Shown piece after piece: positions 26,358 through 34,852 of a stretch of DNA of 64,000 bases. The translations under genes and the position numbers were made by a program. Position 1 is the stretch's first letter; every line of letters starts with the position of its first letter. The notes under the pieces were generated by a model. That model did not search any database and had not been told where the DNA came from. It worked only from the letters and a program-made list of their open reading frames with translations. Origin of the DNA: Amantichitinum ursilacus (GTDB taxonomy: Bacteria; Pseudomonadota; Gammaproteobacteria; Burkholderiales; Chitinibacteraceae); the NCBI RefSeq assembly GCF_001294205.1, contig NZ_LAQT01000001.1:1-64000 (forward strand), in the 5' to 3' direction.

Positions 26358-27556
26358 CCACCACCATCACCCCCAACGTGACCAACCCCAGCGCGGTTCG
26401 CGTCGAACTCGATAGCCCGGCGTGGGATGAATTGCTGAGCCAGATTACCCGGCAACTGGCGCAAACCGCCGCGCAGCATGATCGCGACGGCAGCTTTCCG
26501 CATGCCAATTTTGATTATCTGCAACAGCACGGTTTGCTGGCGCTGACGGTGCCCAAAGCATTGGGCGGCTATGAGGCCAGCCTGAGCCAGACCGCGGCCG
26601 TCATCCACGCCGTGGCGCGCGGCGAGCCGTCCACCGCGCTGGTATTAGTGATGCAATATCTGTTTCAGCTATCGATTGCGCGTAACGAAAACTGGCCCGC
26701 GCATTTGCGTGAGCGCGTTGCAGCCGAAGCCGTCAAAGACGGCGCCTTGATCAATGCCCTGCGCGTCGAACCCGAGCTGGGCACCCCCGCGCGCGGTGGT
26801 TTGCCCGGCACGATTGCGCGGCGTACGCCGGAAGGTTGGCGCATCAGCGGCACCAAGATTTATTCGACCGGCATTCCGCGGTTGACGTGGCTGGCGGTAT
26901 GGGCGCGCTCGGACGACGCCGACCCCTTGGTGGGCGCATGGCTGGTGCACCGCGATACGCCGGGCATTACGGTGGTCGAGGATTGGGATCATCTGGGCAT
27001 GCGCGCCAGCGGTAGTCATCGCGTGGTGTTTGATGACGTGCTGGTGCCGCTGGAGCATGCGGTGGAAGTGGCGCCGGCCAGCCAGCCCAGCAAACCGGAT
27101 GGCGCGTTCTACAGCTGGATCAGCGTGTTGTTGTCCACCTTGTATGACGGTGTGGCGCATGCCGCGCGTGACTGGTTTGTGCAATGGGCGCACGGCCGCG
27201 TGCCCGCCAATCTGGGCGCGCCCTTGTCGAGCTTGCCGCGCTTTCAGGAAGGCCTGGGCGAAGTGGAAGCGTTGTTGTTCGCCAACCGCGCCGTGCTCGA
27301 TGCCGCCGCGCTGGGCCGCACCCGTCCGGCCGATCAGGGCCTGATCAAATACACCGTCACCGGCAACGCCATTGCCGCCGTGCAAAAAATCGCCGAGCTC
27401 ACCGGCAACCCCGGGCTGAGCCGGCACAACCCGCTGGAACGCCATCTGCGCGATGTGCTGTGCAGCCGCATCCATACCCCGCAAAACGACGCGATTCTGA
27501 CCACTGCCGGCAAGGCCGCATTCGCCGCCGCCGCCGCGCAACCCCGGAGCCACTGA
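26354..27556 (+). CDS. Acyl-CoA-dehydrogenase-fold flavoprotein (SfnB/DszC-like monooxygenase)
   Basis: A 400-residue flavoprotein of the acyl-CoA dehydrogenase superfamily. The helical N-domain has DYLQQHGLLALTVPKALGG; the central domain has WRISGTKIYSTGIPRLTWLAVWAR; DWDHLGMRASGSHRVVFDDV follows, and the C-domain has GNAIAAVQKIAELTGNPGLSR. Loss of the catalytic Glu region and linkage to sulfonate genes point to the SfnB/DszC/Acad-like monooxygenase group rather than true beta-oxidation. Members use FMNH2 and O2 to desulfurise organosulfur compounds. Overlaps the ATPase gene (ATGA). Confidence 0.83.
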   Translation: MTTTITPNVTNPSAVRVELDSPAWDELLSQITRQLAQTAAQHDRDGSFPHANFDYLQQHGLLALTVPKALGGYEASLSQTAAVIHAVARGEPSTALVLVMQYLFQLSIARNENWPAHLRERVAAEAVKDGALINALRVEPELGTPARGGLPGTIARRTPEGWRISGTKIYSTGIPRLTWLAVWARSDDADPLVGAWLVHRDTPGITVVEDWDHLGMRASGSHRVVFDDVLVPLEHAVEVAPASQPSKPDGAFYSWISVLLSTLYDGVAHAARDWFVQWAHGRVPANLGAPLSSLPRFQEGLGEVEALLFANRAVLDAAALGRTRPADQGLIKYTVTGNAIAAVQKIAELTGNPGLSRHNPLERHLRDVLCSRIHTPQNDAILTTAGKAAFAAAAAQPRSH

Positions 27557-27558
27557 CC

Positions 27559-28674
27559 ATGTCTGTCCAGTTCATCGGTTTTATCTCGCATCAAGAAGTC
27601 AGCGAAGCGCTGGCGCCCACCGGCCCGCTGATCAACAAGGCGTGGATCCGCGCCGTGGCGCAAGCGCACGAATACGCCGGTTTTGACCGCGCGCTGGTGG
27701 CCTATGGCAGCACCATGCCCGACGCCATCCAGATCGCCGCTTATGCTGCGCAGCACACCAGAAAGCTCAATCTGCTGATCGCGCATCGGCCCGGTTTTAG
27801 CGTGCCGACGCTGGCCGCGCGCAACCTGGCCACGCTGGACCAGTTCAGCGGCGGCCGCGTGGCGGTGCACATCATCACCGGCGGCAGCGATGCCGAGCAG
27901 CAACGCGATGGCGACTTTCTCGACCATGACCAACGCTATCGCCGCACCGACGAATATCTGAGCATCGCGCGCAAAACCTGGACCAGCGCCGAACCGTTTG
28001 ATTACGACGGCGAGTTCTATCAGATCAAAGGCAATGTCTCGGCCATCAAGCCGGTGCAACAACCGCATCTGCCGATCTTTTTTGGTGGCTCGTCCGACAT
28101 CGCCATCGATATCGCCGGCAAGCACGCCGATGTGTATGCGCTGTGGGGCGAGCCGCTGGCCGCAGTGGCCGAAACCATCGCCAAAGTGCGCGCCGCCGCG
28201 GTACGCCACGGCCGCGCGGCGGATGCGATCAAGTTCAGCCTGTCGCTGCGCCCGATTCTGGCCGAAACCGAAGACGCGGCATGGGCCAAGGCCGATCGCA
28301 TTCTGGATGCGGCGCGCGAACGCGTGCAGCACAACCCGCTGTTTGCCCAACGCGGCGCGCCGCAAAACGTCGGTTCGCAGCGCTTGTTGCAGGCGGCCGA
28401 GCAGGGCGCGGTGGTGGACCAACGCTTGTGGACCGAGATCGCCAAGCTGACCGGCGCGGCGGGCAATTCGACCTCGCTGGTCGGCACGGCCGAGCAAGTG
28501 GCCGATAGCTTGATCGAGTACTACAAGCTGGGCATTACCACCTTCCTGATCCGCGGCTTTGACCCGCTGCAAGACGCGCTGCAATACGGCCGCGAACTGC
28601 TGCCGCTGGTGCGCGCCAAAGTCGCCGCACTCGACCAAACCAAAGCCAAAGCCACCGAGCTAACCGCCGCGTAG
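27559..28674 (+). CDS. FMNH2-dependent alkanesulfonate monooxygenase-like protein (LLM class), paralogue 1
   Basis: A 371-residue luciferase-like monooxygenase of the SsuD type: VQFIGFISHQE at the N-terminus, ALVAYGSTMPDAIQIAAYAAQHT, LIAHRPGFSVPTLAARNLATLDQFSGGRVAVHIITGG, and DQRYRRTDEYLSIARKTWT. Cleaves C-S bonds of sulfonates to sulfite and aldehyde, needing reduced flavin from a reductase that is not encoded in the window. The stop TAG (28672-28674) is formed by the first bases of a palindromic module. A paralogue follows after that module. Confidence 0.9.
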   Translation: MSVQFIGFISHQEVSEALAPTGPLINKAWIRAVAQAHEYAGFDRALVAYGSTMPDAIQIAAYAAQHTRKLNLLIAHRPGFSVPTLAARNLATLDQFSGGRVAVHIITGGSDAEQQRDGDFLDHDQRYRRTDEYLSIARKTWTSAEPFDYDGEFYQIKGNVSAIKPVQQPHLPIFFGGSSDIAIDIAGKHADVYALWGEPLAAVAETIAKVRAAAVRHGRAADAIKFSLSLRPILAETEDAAWAKADRILDAARERVQHNPLFAQRGAPQNVGSQRLLQAAEQGAVVDQRLWTEIAKLTGAAGNSTSLVGTAEQVADSLIEYYKLGITTFLIRGFDPLQDALQYGRELLPLVRAKVAALDQTKAKATELTAA

Positions 28675-28749
28675 GGTGGGTCTAGACCCACCACCCAAAG
28701 CCGCAGAGATGGACACCACTTTGTGCGGTGGGTCTCGACCCACCCTATG
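28671..28749. repeat. Bipalindromic module (short form) between two monooxygenase genes
   Basis: Hairpins GGTGGGTCTAGACCCACC and GGTGGGTCTCGACCCACC in opposite orientation, outer ends GTAGGGTGGG / CCCACCCTATG, about 79 bp. It forms the stop of the upstream monooxygenase and lies 48 bp before the next start. It may lower or stabilise intercistronic mRNA in the middle of the operon. Confidence 0.88.
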
Positions 28750-28796
28750 GTTCGCTGTCCCAGCCGTACATGAATTGTGATCAAGGACTATCCAAC

Positions 28797-29888
28797 ATGA
28801 CCGTCGAATTTATCGGACTCGTTTCAACCCAGGACGCCAGCGAAAGCCTGTTGGCGCAAGGCCCGGTGGGCGATGTGCAATACGTGGCTGCCAGCGCCAC
28901 CGCGCAAGAAAATGCCGGCTTTGACCGCGTGCTGATCGGCTATCACAGCCAGTCGCCCGATGGCTTCCAGATTGCCTCGCAAATCGCCTTCAACACCGAA
29001 ACGCTAAGCCCGCTGCTGGCGCATCGCCCCGGCTTTGTTTCGCCCACGGTGGCGGCGCGCGCTTTCGCGACGCTGGACCAGCTTAGCGACGGCCGCCTTT
29101 CTATTAACGTGATCAGCGGCGGTGACGACGTCGAGCAAGCACGTGACGGCGATTACCTCAGCCACGACGAACGCTACGCGCGCACCGACGAATACCTCGA
29201 TGTGCTGAAAAAAACCTGGAGCGCCACCGCGCCGTTTGACCATGACGGCAAGTACTACCAGGTGCGCGGCTTGTTTAATCCGGTCAAGCCGGTGGGCGAT
29301 ATCCCGATCTATTTTTCCGGCGCCTCGGACGCCGCCATCCGCGTGGCGGGCAAGCATGCCGACGTGTACATGCTGTGGGGCGAAACCGTGGACAGCGTGC
29401 GCGATGTGATCCGTAAAGTGCGCGCCGCCGCCGCTGAATACGGCCGCGAAAACCACATCCGCTTTAGCCTGTCGTTCCGCCCGGTGCTGGCGCACAGCGA
29501 AGAAGCCGCTTGGGATCGCGCGGACCGGATTCTGCAAGCCGCGCGCGAGAACCTGGACAAGTCGGACTTCTTTAAACGCCGCCCGCAGCAACCGCAAAAC
29601 GAAGGCTCCAAGCGCTTGCTGGCGCTGGCGGGCGAAGGCCGTGTGGCAGACCAACGTTTGTGGACCGAGATCGCCGCGCTGACCGGCGCACGCGGCAATT
29701 CCACTGGCCTGGTCGGCACGCCCGAGCAAGTAGCCGAATCGCTGCTGGCGTATTACGACCTGGGCGTGACCACCTTTCTGGTGCGCGGGTTTGATCCGCT
29801 GGAAGACGCGGTGCTGTACGGCCGTCATCTGATTCCGCTGGTGCGGCGTCTGGTGGCCGAGCGCGCGCACGAACGCGTGGCGGCCTGA
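28797..29888 (+). CDS. FMNH2-dependent alkanesulfonate monooxygenase-like protein (LLM class), paralogue 2
   Basis: A 363-residue LLM protein clearly paralogous to the upstream one (shared VEFIGLVS, NAGFDRVLIGYHS, LLAHRPGFVSPTVAARAFATLDQLSDGRLS, HDERYARTDEYLDVLKKTW, AGKHADVYMLWGE) yet well diverged, so the pair may act on different sulfonates or form a two-step path. SsuD chemistry (FMNH2 + O2, sulfite release) is known for the family; the substrate here is not known. Starts at ATG 28797; only 1 bp separates its stop from the next gene. Confidence 0.9.
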   Translation: MTVEFIGLVSTQDASESLLAQGPVGDVQYVAASATAQENAGFDRVLIGYHSQSPDGFQIASQIAFNTETLSPLLAHRPGFVSPTVAARAFATLDQLSDGRLSINVISGGDDVEQARDGDYLSHDERYARTDEYLDVLKKTWSATAPFDHDGKYYQVRGLFNPVKPVGDIPIYFSGASDAAIRVAGKHADVYMLWGETVDSVRDVIRKVRAAAAEYGRENHIRFSLSFRPVLAHSEEAAWDRADRILQAARENLDKSDFFKRRPQQPQNEGSKRLLALAGEGRVADQRLWTEIAALTGARGNSTGLVGTPEQVAESLLAYYDLGVTTFLVRGFDPLEDAVLYGRHLIPLVRRLVAERAHERVAA

Positions 29889-29889
29889 C

Positions 29890-30843
29890 ATGAGCGACGC
29901 CATTGTCATCGCTAGCCAGCTGGACGACCGGCTAAACCAACTGGTGCGCGAACGCGTGCCCGGCGCGCAGGTGATTGAAGTTGCGCCAGGCGCGATCCAT
30001 GCGCTGCCGACGGAAGCCGAAGTGCTGTTTGTGCGGCCGCTGGGCCCGCACGGTGTCGACCTCAGCGCGCCGCCGCCGCCGGGCTGGCCGTTTGGCGTGC
30101 GCTGGGTGCAACTGGCGTCGGCCGGCATCGATTTTTATCCGGGCTGGTTGTTCGATGGCCCGGTGGTGACCTCGGCGCGGGGCACGGCCGCCGAGCCGAT
30201 CGCCGAGTTTGCCCTGGCGACGATTTTTGCCGCCGCCAAACATTTGCCGGATTCCTGGATTCATCAAGCCAACGACTGGAAATGGCAACCGGTGACGCTG
30301 TTGAAAGGCAGCACGCTGGGCATCTTCGGCTTTGGCGCCATCGGCCAGGCCTTGGCGCGCAAGGCCTTGGCGTTGGGCTTCAAGGTGATCACCGTGCGCC
30401 GCACCGATGCCGAACCCGAAGTCGCGGGCGTGCAGCGCGTGGCCGATATCGGCGCGCTGTTTGCCCAAGCCGACCACGTGGTGCTGGCGGCACCGGCCAC
30501 CGCCGCCACACGCCATATCGTCAACGCTCAAGTATTGGCGCAGGCCAAACCGGGCTTGCATCTGGTGAACGTGGCGCGCGGCAGTCTGATCGACGACGAC
30601 GCGCTGTTGGGCGCATTGGCCGCGGGCAAGATCGCGCTGGCCTCGCTGGACGTCACCGAGCCCGAACCGTTGCCGGCCGACCATCCGTATTACTCGCATC
30701 CGCGCGTGCGTTTGTCGCCGCATACGTCCGCGATTTCGCCGGGGATTTTCGCCAACCTGGCCGATCGCTTTATCCAGAATCTGCAGGCCTGGCGCAGCGG
30801 GGCCACGTTAACCGACGTGGTCGATCCGCAACGCGGCTATTAA
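29890..30843 (+). CDS. D-2-hydroxyacid dehydrogenase
   Basis: A 317-residue NAD(P)-dependent dehydrogenase. Rossmann motif GIFGFGAIGQALARKAL near residue 142, catalytic Arg in NVARGSLIDDDALL, Glu in DVTEPEPLPADHP, and His in RLSPHTSAISP. The substrate domain is short, as in glyoxylate/hydroxypyruvate-reductase-like members. It probably processes the aldehyde or keto acid left after C-S cleavage. Follows the second monooxygenase by 1 bp. Confidence 0.9.
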   Translation: MSDAIVIASQLDDRLNQLVRERVPGAQVIEVAPGAIHALPTEAEVLFVRPLGPHGVDLSAPPPPGWPFGVRWVQLASAGIDFYPGWLFDGPVVTSARGTAAEPIAEFALATIFAAAKHLPDSWIHQANDWKWQPVTLLKGSTLGIFGFGAIGQALARKALALGFKVITVRRTDAEPEVAGVQRVADIGALFAQADHVVLAAPATAATRHIVNAQVLAQAKPGLHLVNVARGSLIDDDALLGALAAGKIALASLDVTEPEPLPADHPYYSHPRVRLSPHTSAISPGIFANLADRFIQNLQAWRSGATLTDVVDPQRGY

Positions 30844-30866
30844 CCGAACAACCCAGGAAAACCGTC

Positions 30867-31685
30867 ATGAGCACCGCCACCCTCGAACGTCCGCGTCCCT
30901 CGGTCTACGGCTTTGCCAAAGACAACAATCCGTTTCGGCTGAAGAGCGTGCCGACCGCACCCACCATCGAGGCCGAACGCCTGCATCGCAAGCAACGGCT
31001 GGCCGCGTCGTTCCGGCTGTTTGCGCTGTATGGCTACGACATGGGCGGCGCGGGCCATATCACCGCGCGTGATCCGGAATGGCCCGACCATTTCTGGGTT
31101 AACCCGGTGGGCGTGTATTTCGGCCATATCCGCGTGTCCGATCTGCTGCTGGTTAACCACCACGGCGACATTGTGCAAGGCGAGGGCCAGTTGAACCGTG
31201 CCGCGTTTGCCATTCACAGCCAGCTGCATATCGCGCGACCCGATGTGGTGGCCGCTGCGCATGCGCATTCGCTGTACGGCAAGGCGTTTTCGTCACTGGG
31301 CAAATTGCTGGAACCGATCACCCAGGATGCATGCGCCTTCTACGACAACCATGTGCTGTTCGACGATTACACCGGCGTGGTGCTGGATACCAGCGAAGGC
31401 AAACGCATTGCCGCAGCGCTGGGCCACAAAAAGGCCGCCATCCTGCAAAACCACGGCATTTTGACGGTGGGCGAAACGGTGGAAGCGGCGGTGTGGCGCT
31501 ATATCGCGATGGACGATGCCGCGCGTACGCAGTTGATTGCCGAAGCGGCGGGCACGATCAAACCGCTATCGCACGAAGTGGCCTTGCACACGGCAGGCCA
31601 GGTCGGCGGCGAGGTGGGCAGCTGGTTCAGCTTCCAGCCGTTGTGGGATCGCGTGTTGCGCGATCAGCCTGATTTCCTGGAGTAA
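30867..31685 (+). CDS. Class II aldolase/adducin family protein
   Basis: A 272-residue zinc aldolase fold: the metal HxH in VAAAHAHSLYGKAF, third His in AAILQNHGILTVGE, and the conserved GAGHITARDPE near residue 56 for phosphate or substrate binding. GQLNRAAFAIHSQLHIARPDV is typical of the family. Sugar- and C3-aldol cleavage or decarboxylation is possible; in this operon it likely handles the carbon skeleton. AGGAAAACC precedes ATG 30867. Confidence 0.88.
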   Translation: MSTATLERPRPSVYGFAKDNNPFRLKSVPTAPTIEAERLHRKQRLAASFRLFALYGYDMGGAGHITARDPEWPDHFWVNPVGVYFGHIRVSDLLLVNHHGDIVQGEGQLNRAAFAIHSQLHIARPDVVAAAHAHSLYGKAFSSLGKLLEPITQDACAFYDNHVLFDDYTGVVLDTSEGKRIAAALGHKKAAILQNHGILTVGETVEAAVWRYIAMDDAARTQLIAEAAGTIKPLSHEVALHTAGQVGGEVGSWFSFQPLWDRVLRDQPDFLE

Positions 31686-31690
31686 CCAGC

Positions 31691-32446
31691 ATGACGCTCG
31701 CGCTCAATTTCGCCTTGCCTTCGCTGACGCCGCCGGTCTCCGGCTCGCGTGTTAAACGCTGGGGCCGCAGTGGTTATGCCGTGTCGTTTGCATTGCACGG
31801 CGTGGCGGCGGCGTTGGCGCTGGCGTGGACGTTTCACCATATCGAACCGGCTGCGCCCATTGATAAGCCGATTGAACTGGTGATCGAAAAACCGCAACCC
31901 GAGCCGCCTAAACCGAAAGAAATTGTGCCGCCCAAGCCGCAGCCCTTGCAGCCGCCGTTGCCGGCGCCAGCGCCGAAAACCGTGGCTGCACCGCGGCCAG
32001 CCCCCGCGCCGGCACCCGCGCCGACCGTGGCGCCGCCAGTGAATGCCGAACCGGTGGCCGAAACACCGCCGCCGCCGCCGCCGCCAGCTCCGGCGCCGGT
32101 TGCTGCGCCCGCACCCGCGCCGGCTCCGGTGGCAAAGGCCAGCGCGAGCGATGGCATCCCCACCGATTACGTCAACAAAGTATTCGCGCGCATCAACCGC
32201 ATTGCGGCGGGGCATTACCCGAAGGCGGCGCAGTTGCGCGGGCAGGAAGGGCGGGTGGTGTATCACCTGGTGTTAAGCCCGGCCGGTGAGTTGCTCAGTT
32301 ATGAGCTGGAGCCCAGCGGGGTGGAGAGCCTGGACAAAGCGGCGGAAGAGGCGCTGAAGGCTGCCGCGCCGTTTCCCAAGCTGCCGGATCTGGGGGCGAG
32401 TAGTTACAAGTTGACTGGCGCGATTGCGTACAAGTTGGGCGCATGA
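31691..32446 (+). CDS. tonB: TonB protein dedicated to this operon
   Basis: A 251-residue TonB: one N-terminal membrane helix (SFALHGVAAALALAWTF), a long Pro-rich linker (EKPQPEPPKPKEIVPPKPQ and further PAPAP runs) that spans the periplasm, and a TonB C-terminal domain (KVFARINRIAAGHYPKAAQL ... EGRVVYHLVLSPAGELLSYE). Transmits proton-motive force to outer-membrane receptors. Placed 5 bp after the aldolase and followed by exbB and exbD; a TonB set inside a sulfur operon is unusual and suggests it serves the receptor gene downstream. Confidence 0.92.
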   Translation: MTLALNFALPSLTPPVSGSRVKRWGRSGYAVSFALHGVAAALALAWTFHHIEPAAPIDKPIELVIEKPQPEPPKPKEIVPPKPQPLQPPLPAPAPKTVAAPRPAPAPAPAPTVAPPVNAEPVAETPPPPPPPAPAPVAAPAPAPAPVAKASASDGIPTDYVNKVFARINRIAAGHYPKAAQLRGQEGRVVYHLVLSPAGELLSYELEPSGVESLDKAAEEALKAAAPFPKLPDLGASSYKLTGAIAYKLGA

Positions 32447-32463
32447 GTGAAACAGGACTGCTG

Positions 32464-32526
32464 AGAGAAACGCAGATGTCGCGTTTCTGTTCTTTGGCAT
32501 TGAGTGGTGGGTCGCGACCCACCCTA
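32464..32526. repeat. Hairpin and half palindromic module between tonB and exbB
   Basis: First an 8-bp stem AGAAACGC / GCGTTTCT (32466-32473 with 32481-32488) followed by GTTCTTT, which could act as a weak attenuator. Then a single right-half module GGTGGGTCGCGACCCACCCTAT ends at 32526. The left half of the module is missing. Confidence 0.65.
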
Positions 32527-32583
32527 TTTTGCGCACACAAAATTTGACGAAATAAGTTGTTAACCATCCCTGGAGATCTTGTT

Positions 32584-33375
32584 ATGGCAACCGAAATTCC
32601 TTTGGCAGGCGCTGCCGTCGCTGCCCATTTGTCGCCGTTGGCGTTGTTTTTGCAGGCCGATAGCGTGGTCAAGGCAATCATGATTTTGCTGGCGGTGGCG
32701 TCCGTCGCCAGCTGGGGCGTAATTCTGGACAAGCTGCTCAAGTTTGGCCGTTTGCAAAAGCAGGCGCGGGCATGGTTGGCGGGGGCGGCCAGCGAGCCGT
32801 CGTTGCGGCCGCTGGAAAACGAACTGGCCACGCATCCCGATGACCCGTTTGCGCGTATCCACAGCGCGATTACCGCCGAGTGGCGCGAAAGCCATCGCCG
32901 CGGCCTGACCGGCAATAGCCACGACAAAGACAGCCTGAAAGAACGCCTGAACCGCGTCGGCCAGATTGCCTTGGGCGTGGAAATCGAACGCCTGCAAAAG
33001 GGGCTGCAAGTGCTGGCCACCATTGGTTCGGTGGCGCCGTTTGTGGGTTTGTTTGGCACAGTGTGGGGCATTATCAACGCCTTCCAGGGCATTGCCGCCA
33101 CCAACAACACCAGCCTGGCGGTGGTGGCGCCCGGCATCGCCGAAGCACTGTTTGCCACCGCGCTAGGTCTGGTGGCCGCCATCCCGGCCGTGGTGGCGTA
33201 TAACCGCGCTGCGGGCGATCTGGGCAACTATGCCAACCGCCTCGGCACGCTGATCGGGCTGACCGAAGTGGAATTGTCGCGGCGCTTGTCCGCCAACGAA
33301 GCGCCGTCGGTGCGCGTGCAGCAAGACCCGGCACGTCGCAGCGAAATCGGCCAGCTTGCCGCTGAGGCCGCATAA
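32584..33375 (+). CDS. exbB: ExbB-like proton channel protein
   Basis: A 263-residue MotA/TolQ/ExbB family protein with three membrane segments: IMILLAVASVASWGVILD; the family core GLQVLATIGSVAPFVGLFGTVWGIINAFQ; and ALFATALGLVAAIPAVVAYN. Forms the pentameric ExbB channel with ExbD and TonB. Starts at ATG 32584 after CTGGAGATCTTGTT; followed 2 bp later by exbD. Confidence 0.93.
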   Translation: MATEIPLAGAAVAAHLSPLALFLQADSVVKAIMILLAVASVASWGVILDKLLKFGRLQKQARAWLAGAASEPSLRPLENELATHPDDPFARIHSAITAEWRESHRRGLTGNSHDKDSLKERLNRVGQIALGVEIERLQKGLQVLATIGSVAPFVGLFGTVWGIINAFQGIAATNNTSLAVVAPGIAEALFATALGLVAAIPAVVAYNRAAGDLGNYANRLGTLIGLTEVELSRRLSANEAPSVRVQQDPARRSEIGQLAAEAA

Positions 33376-33377
33376 CC

Positions 33378-33815
33378 ATGGGCGCAAAACTGGCAGGCAA
33401 TACCAATCCGCTGGTGCCGAGTGCGGTCAGCGAAATCAATGTCACGCCGCTGGTGGATGTGATGCTGGTGCTGTTGATCGTGTTTATGGTGGCCGCGCCG
33501 TTAATGGCCACCGGCATCAATGTCGATCTGCCCAAGGCCAACGCCAAGCCGCTGACCGACCCCAAGCCGCCTTTGGTGGTCAGCCTCGATGCCGCAGGCA
33601 AGGTTTATATCGACAAGACGCCGGTGGGCGCCAGCGGTTTGCTGGTGGCGCTGCAAGCCGCATCGGGTGGCGATCATGAGCGTCATATCCACGTCAAAGG
33701 CGACCGCAGCATTGCCTACGGCAAGGTGGTGGAAACCATGGGCCAGATCAGTGACGCCGGGTTTAACAAAGTGGCGCTGGTGTCTGAAGCGCCCAAATCC
33801 GCCAGCGCGCAGTGA
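33378..33815 (+). CDS. exbD: ExbD-like protein
   Basis: A 145-residue ExbD: the single membrane helix carries the essential Asp in NVTPLVDVMLVLLIVFMVAA (Asp27 region), followed by the periplasmic domain GINVDLPKANAKPL ... RHIHVKGDRSIAYGKVVETM. Couples proton flow through ExbB to TonB. Its stop is 8 bp before the next ATG. Confidence 0.93.
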   Translation: MGAKLAGNTNPLVPSAVSEINVTPLVDVMLVLLIVFMVAAPLMATGINVDLPKANAKPLTDPKPPLVVSLDAAGKVYIDKTPVGASGLLVALQAASGGDHERHIHVKGDRSIAYGKVVETMGQISDAGFNKVALVSEAPKSASAQ

Positions 33816-33823
33816 GCCGACCC

Positions 33824-34813
33824 ATGACCGATTTTCAATTTGATGCAGGCCGTCGTCACAGTCTGGGTTTGCTGAGCGGGGCAGCGCTGGCTTTGGCCAG
33901 TTGGCCGCTGGCCGCGCGCGCCGCCACCGCCGGCCTGAGCGATATCGATTTACGTATCGCCAGATTCAAAGGCGATAACTCATATTTTCTGAAAGACGCG
34001 GGCTTGCCCAATCCGCCGTATCGCGCCAATTACGCCGAATTCTCGGGTGGCAATCTGATTGTTGAGGCCATCAGCGCGGGGTCGATTGATGTGGGCGGCA
34101 TGAGCGAGATTCCGCCGATCTTTGCCGTGCAAGCCAATACGCCGTTGCGGTTGGTGGCGGTGCTGAAAGGCGACGTCAATAACCAGGTGATGCTGGTGCC
34201 GAAAGGCTCGGCGATCAAAGACGTGGGCGAATTGAAAGGCAAGCGCATTGGCTATGTGCGCTCGACCACCTCGCATTACTTTTTGCTGCGTTTATTGCGC
34301 GAAAAGGGTCTCGGCTTTAGCGATGTGACGCCGGTGTCGTTGTCGCCGCAGGATGGCCTGGCCGCATTCCAGAGCGGGCAACTGGATGCGTGGGTGGTGT
34401 ATGGCTTGGTGGTGCAATTTGCCCAAGCCAAAGGCGCGCGGGTGTTAAAAACCGCCAATGGTTATTTGTCCGGCAATTATTTGATGGCCGCGCACAAAGA
34501 TGCCCTGGCCGACCCGTTGCGGCGCGAAGCCATCGGCATTCATTTGCAACGCGAACAACAGGTTTATCAGTGGCAAACCGCGCATCCCGATCTGTGGGCC
34601 GCGCGTGCCAGCCAGATTACCGGCGTGCCCAGCAGCATTTTTCTGGATGAATTCCATCAACGCAGCACCGATCCGCGTCTCGTCAAAATCGACGATGCCG
34701 CCATCAAATCGCAACAAGCCGTGGCCGATTTATTTGCCGATAACGGCGTGATTCCCAAACGCGTGAATGTGGCGCCGTTGTGGGACAAACAATTAAACAG
34801 CGTACTGGCTTAA
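33824..34813 (+). CDS. SsuA-like sulfonate-binding periplasmic protein
   Basis: A 329-residue ABC binding protein. The leader GRRHSLGLLSGAALALASWPLAARA has a twin Arg, so Tat export is possible. The mature part has the SsuA/TauA-type ligand cleft: YAEFSGGNLIVEAISAGSIDVGGMSEIPPIFA and LKGKRIGYVRSTTSHYFLLRLLREKGL, and AFQSGQLDAWVVY. It completes the ABC importer whose permease and ATPase are the first two genes of the operon. A GTG overlapping the exbD stop is also in frame, but ATG 33824 gives the better leader. Confidence 0.9.
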   Translation: MTDFQFDAGRRHSLGLLSGAALALASWPLAARAATAGLSDIDLRIARFKGDNSYFLKDAGLPNPPYRANYAEFSGGNLIVEAISAGSIDVGGMSEIPPIFAVQANTPLRLVAVLKGDVNNQVMLVPKGSAIKDVGELKGKRIGYVRSTTSHYFLLRLLREKGLGFSDVTPVSLSPQDGLAAFQSGQLDAWVVYGLVVQFAQAKGARVLKTANGYLSGNYLMAAHKDALADPLRREAIGIHLQREQQVYQWQTAHPDLWAARASQITGVPSSIFLDEFHQRSTDPRLVKIDDAAIKSQQAVADLFADNGVIPKRVNVAPLWDKQLNSVLA

Positions 34814-34852
34814 GCCTGACGCCATAAAACCAGACTTTCAGGGACTCATAAG

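Noticed and set aside
28728-28796. Longer start for the second monooxygenase inside the palindromic module.
   Set aside because: It would encode repeat sequence (GLDPPYGS...); the fold begins at ATG 28797.
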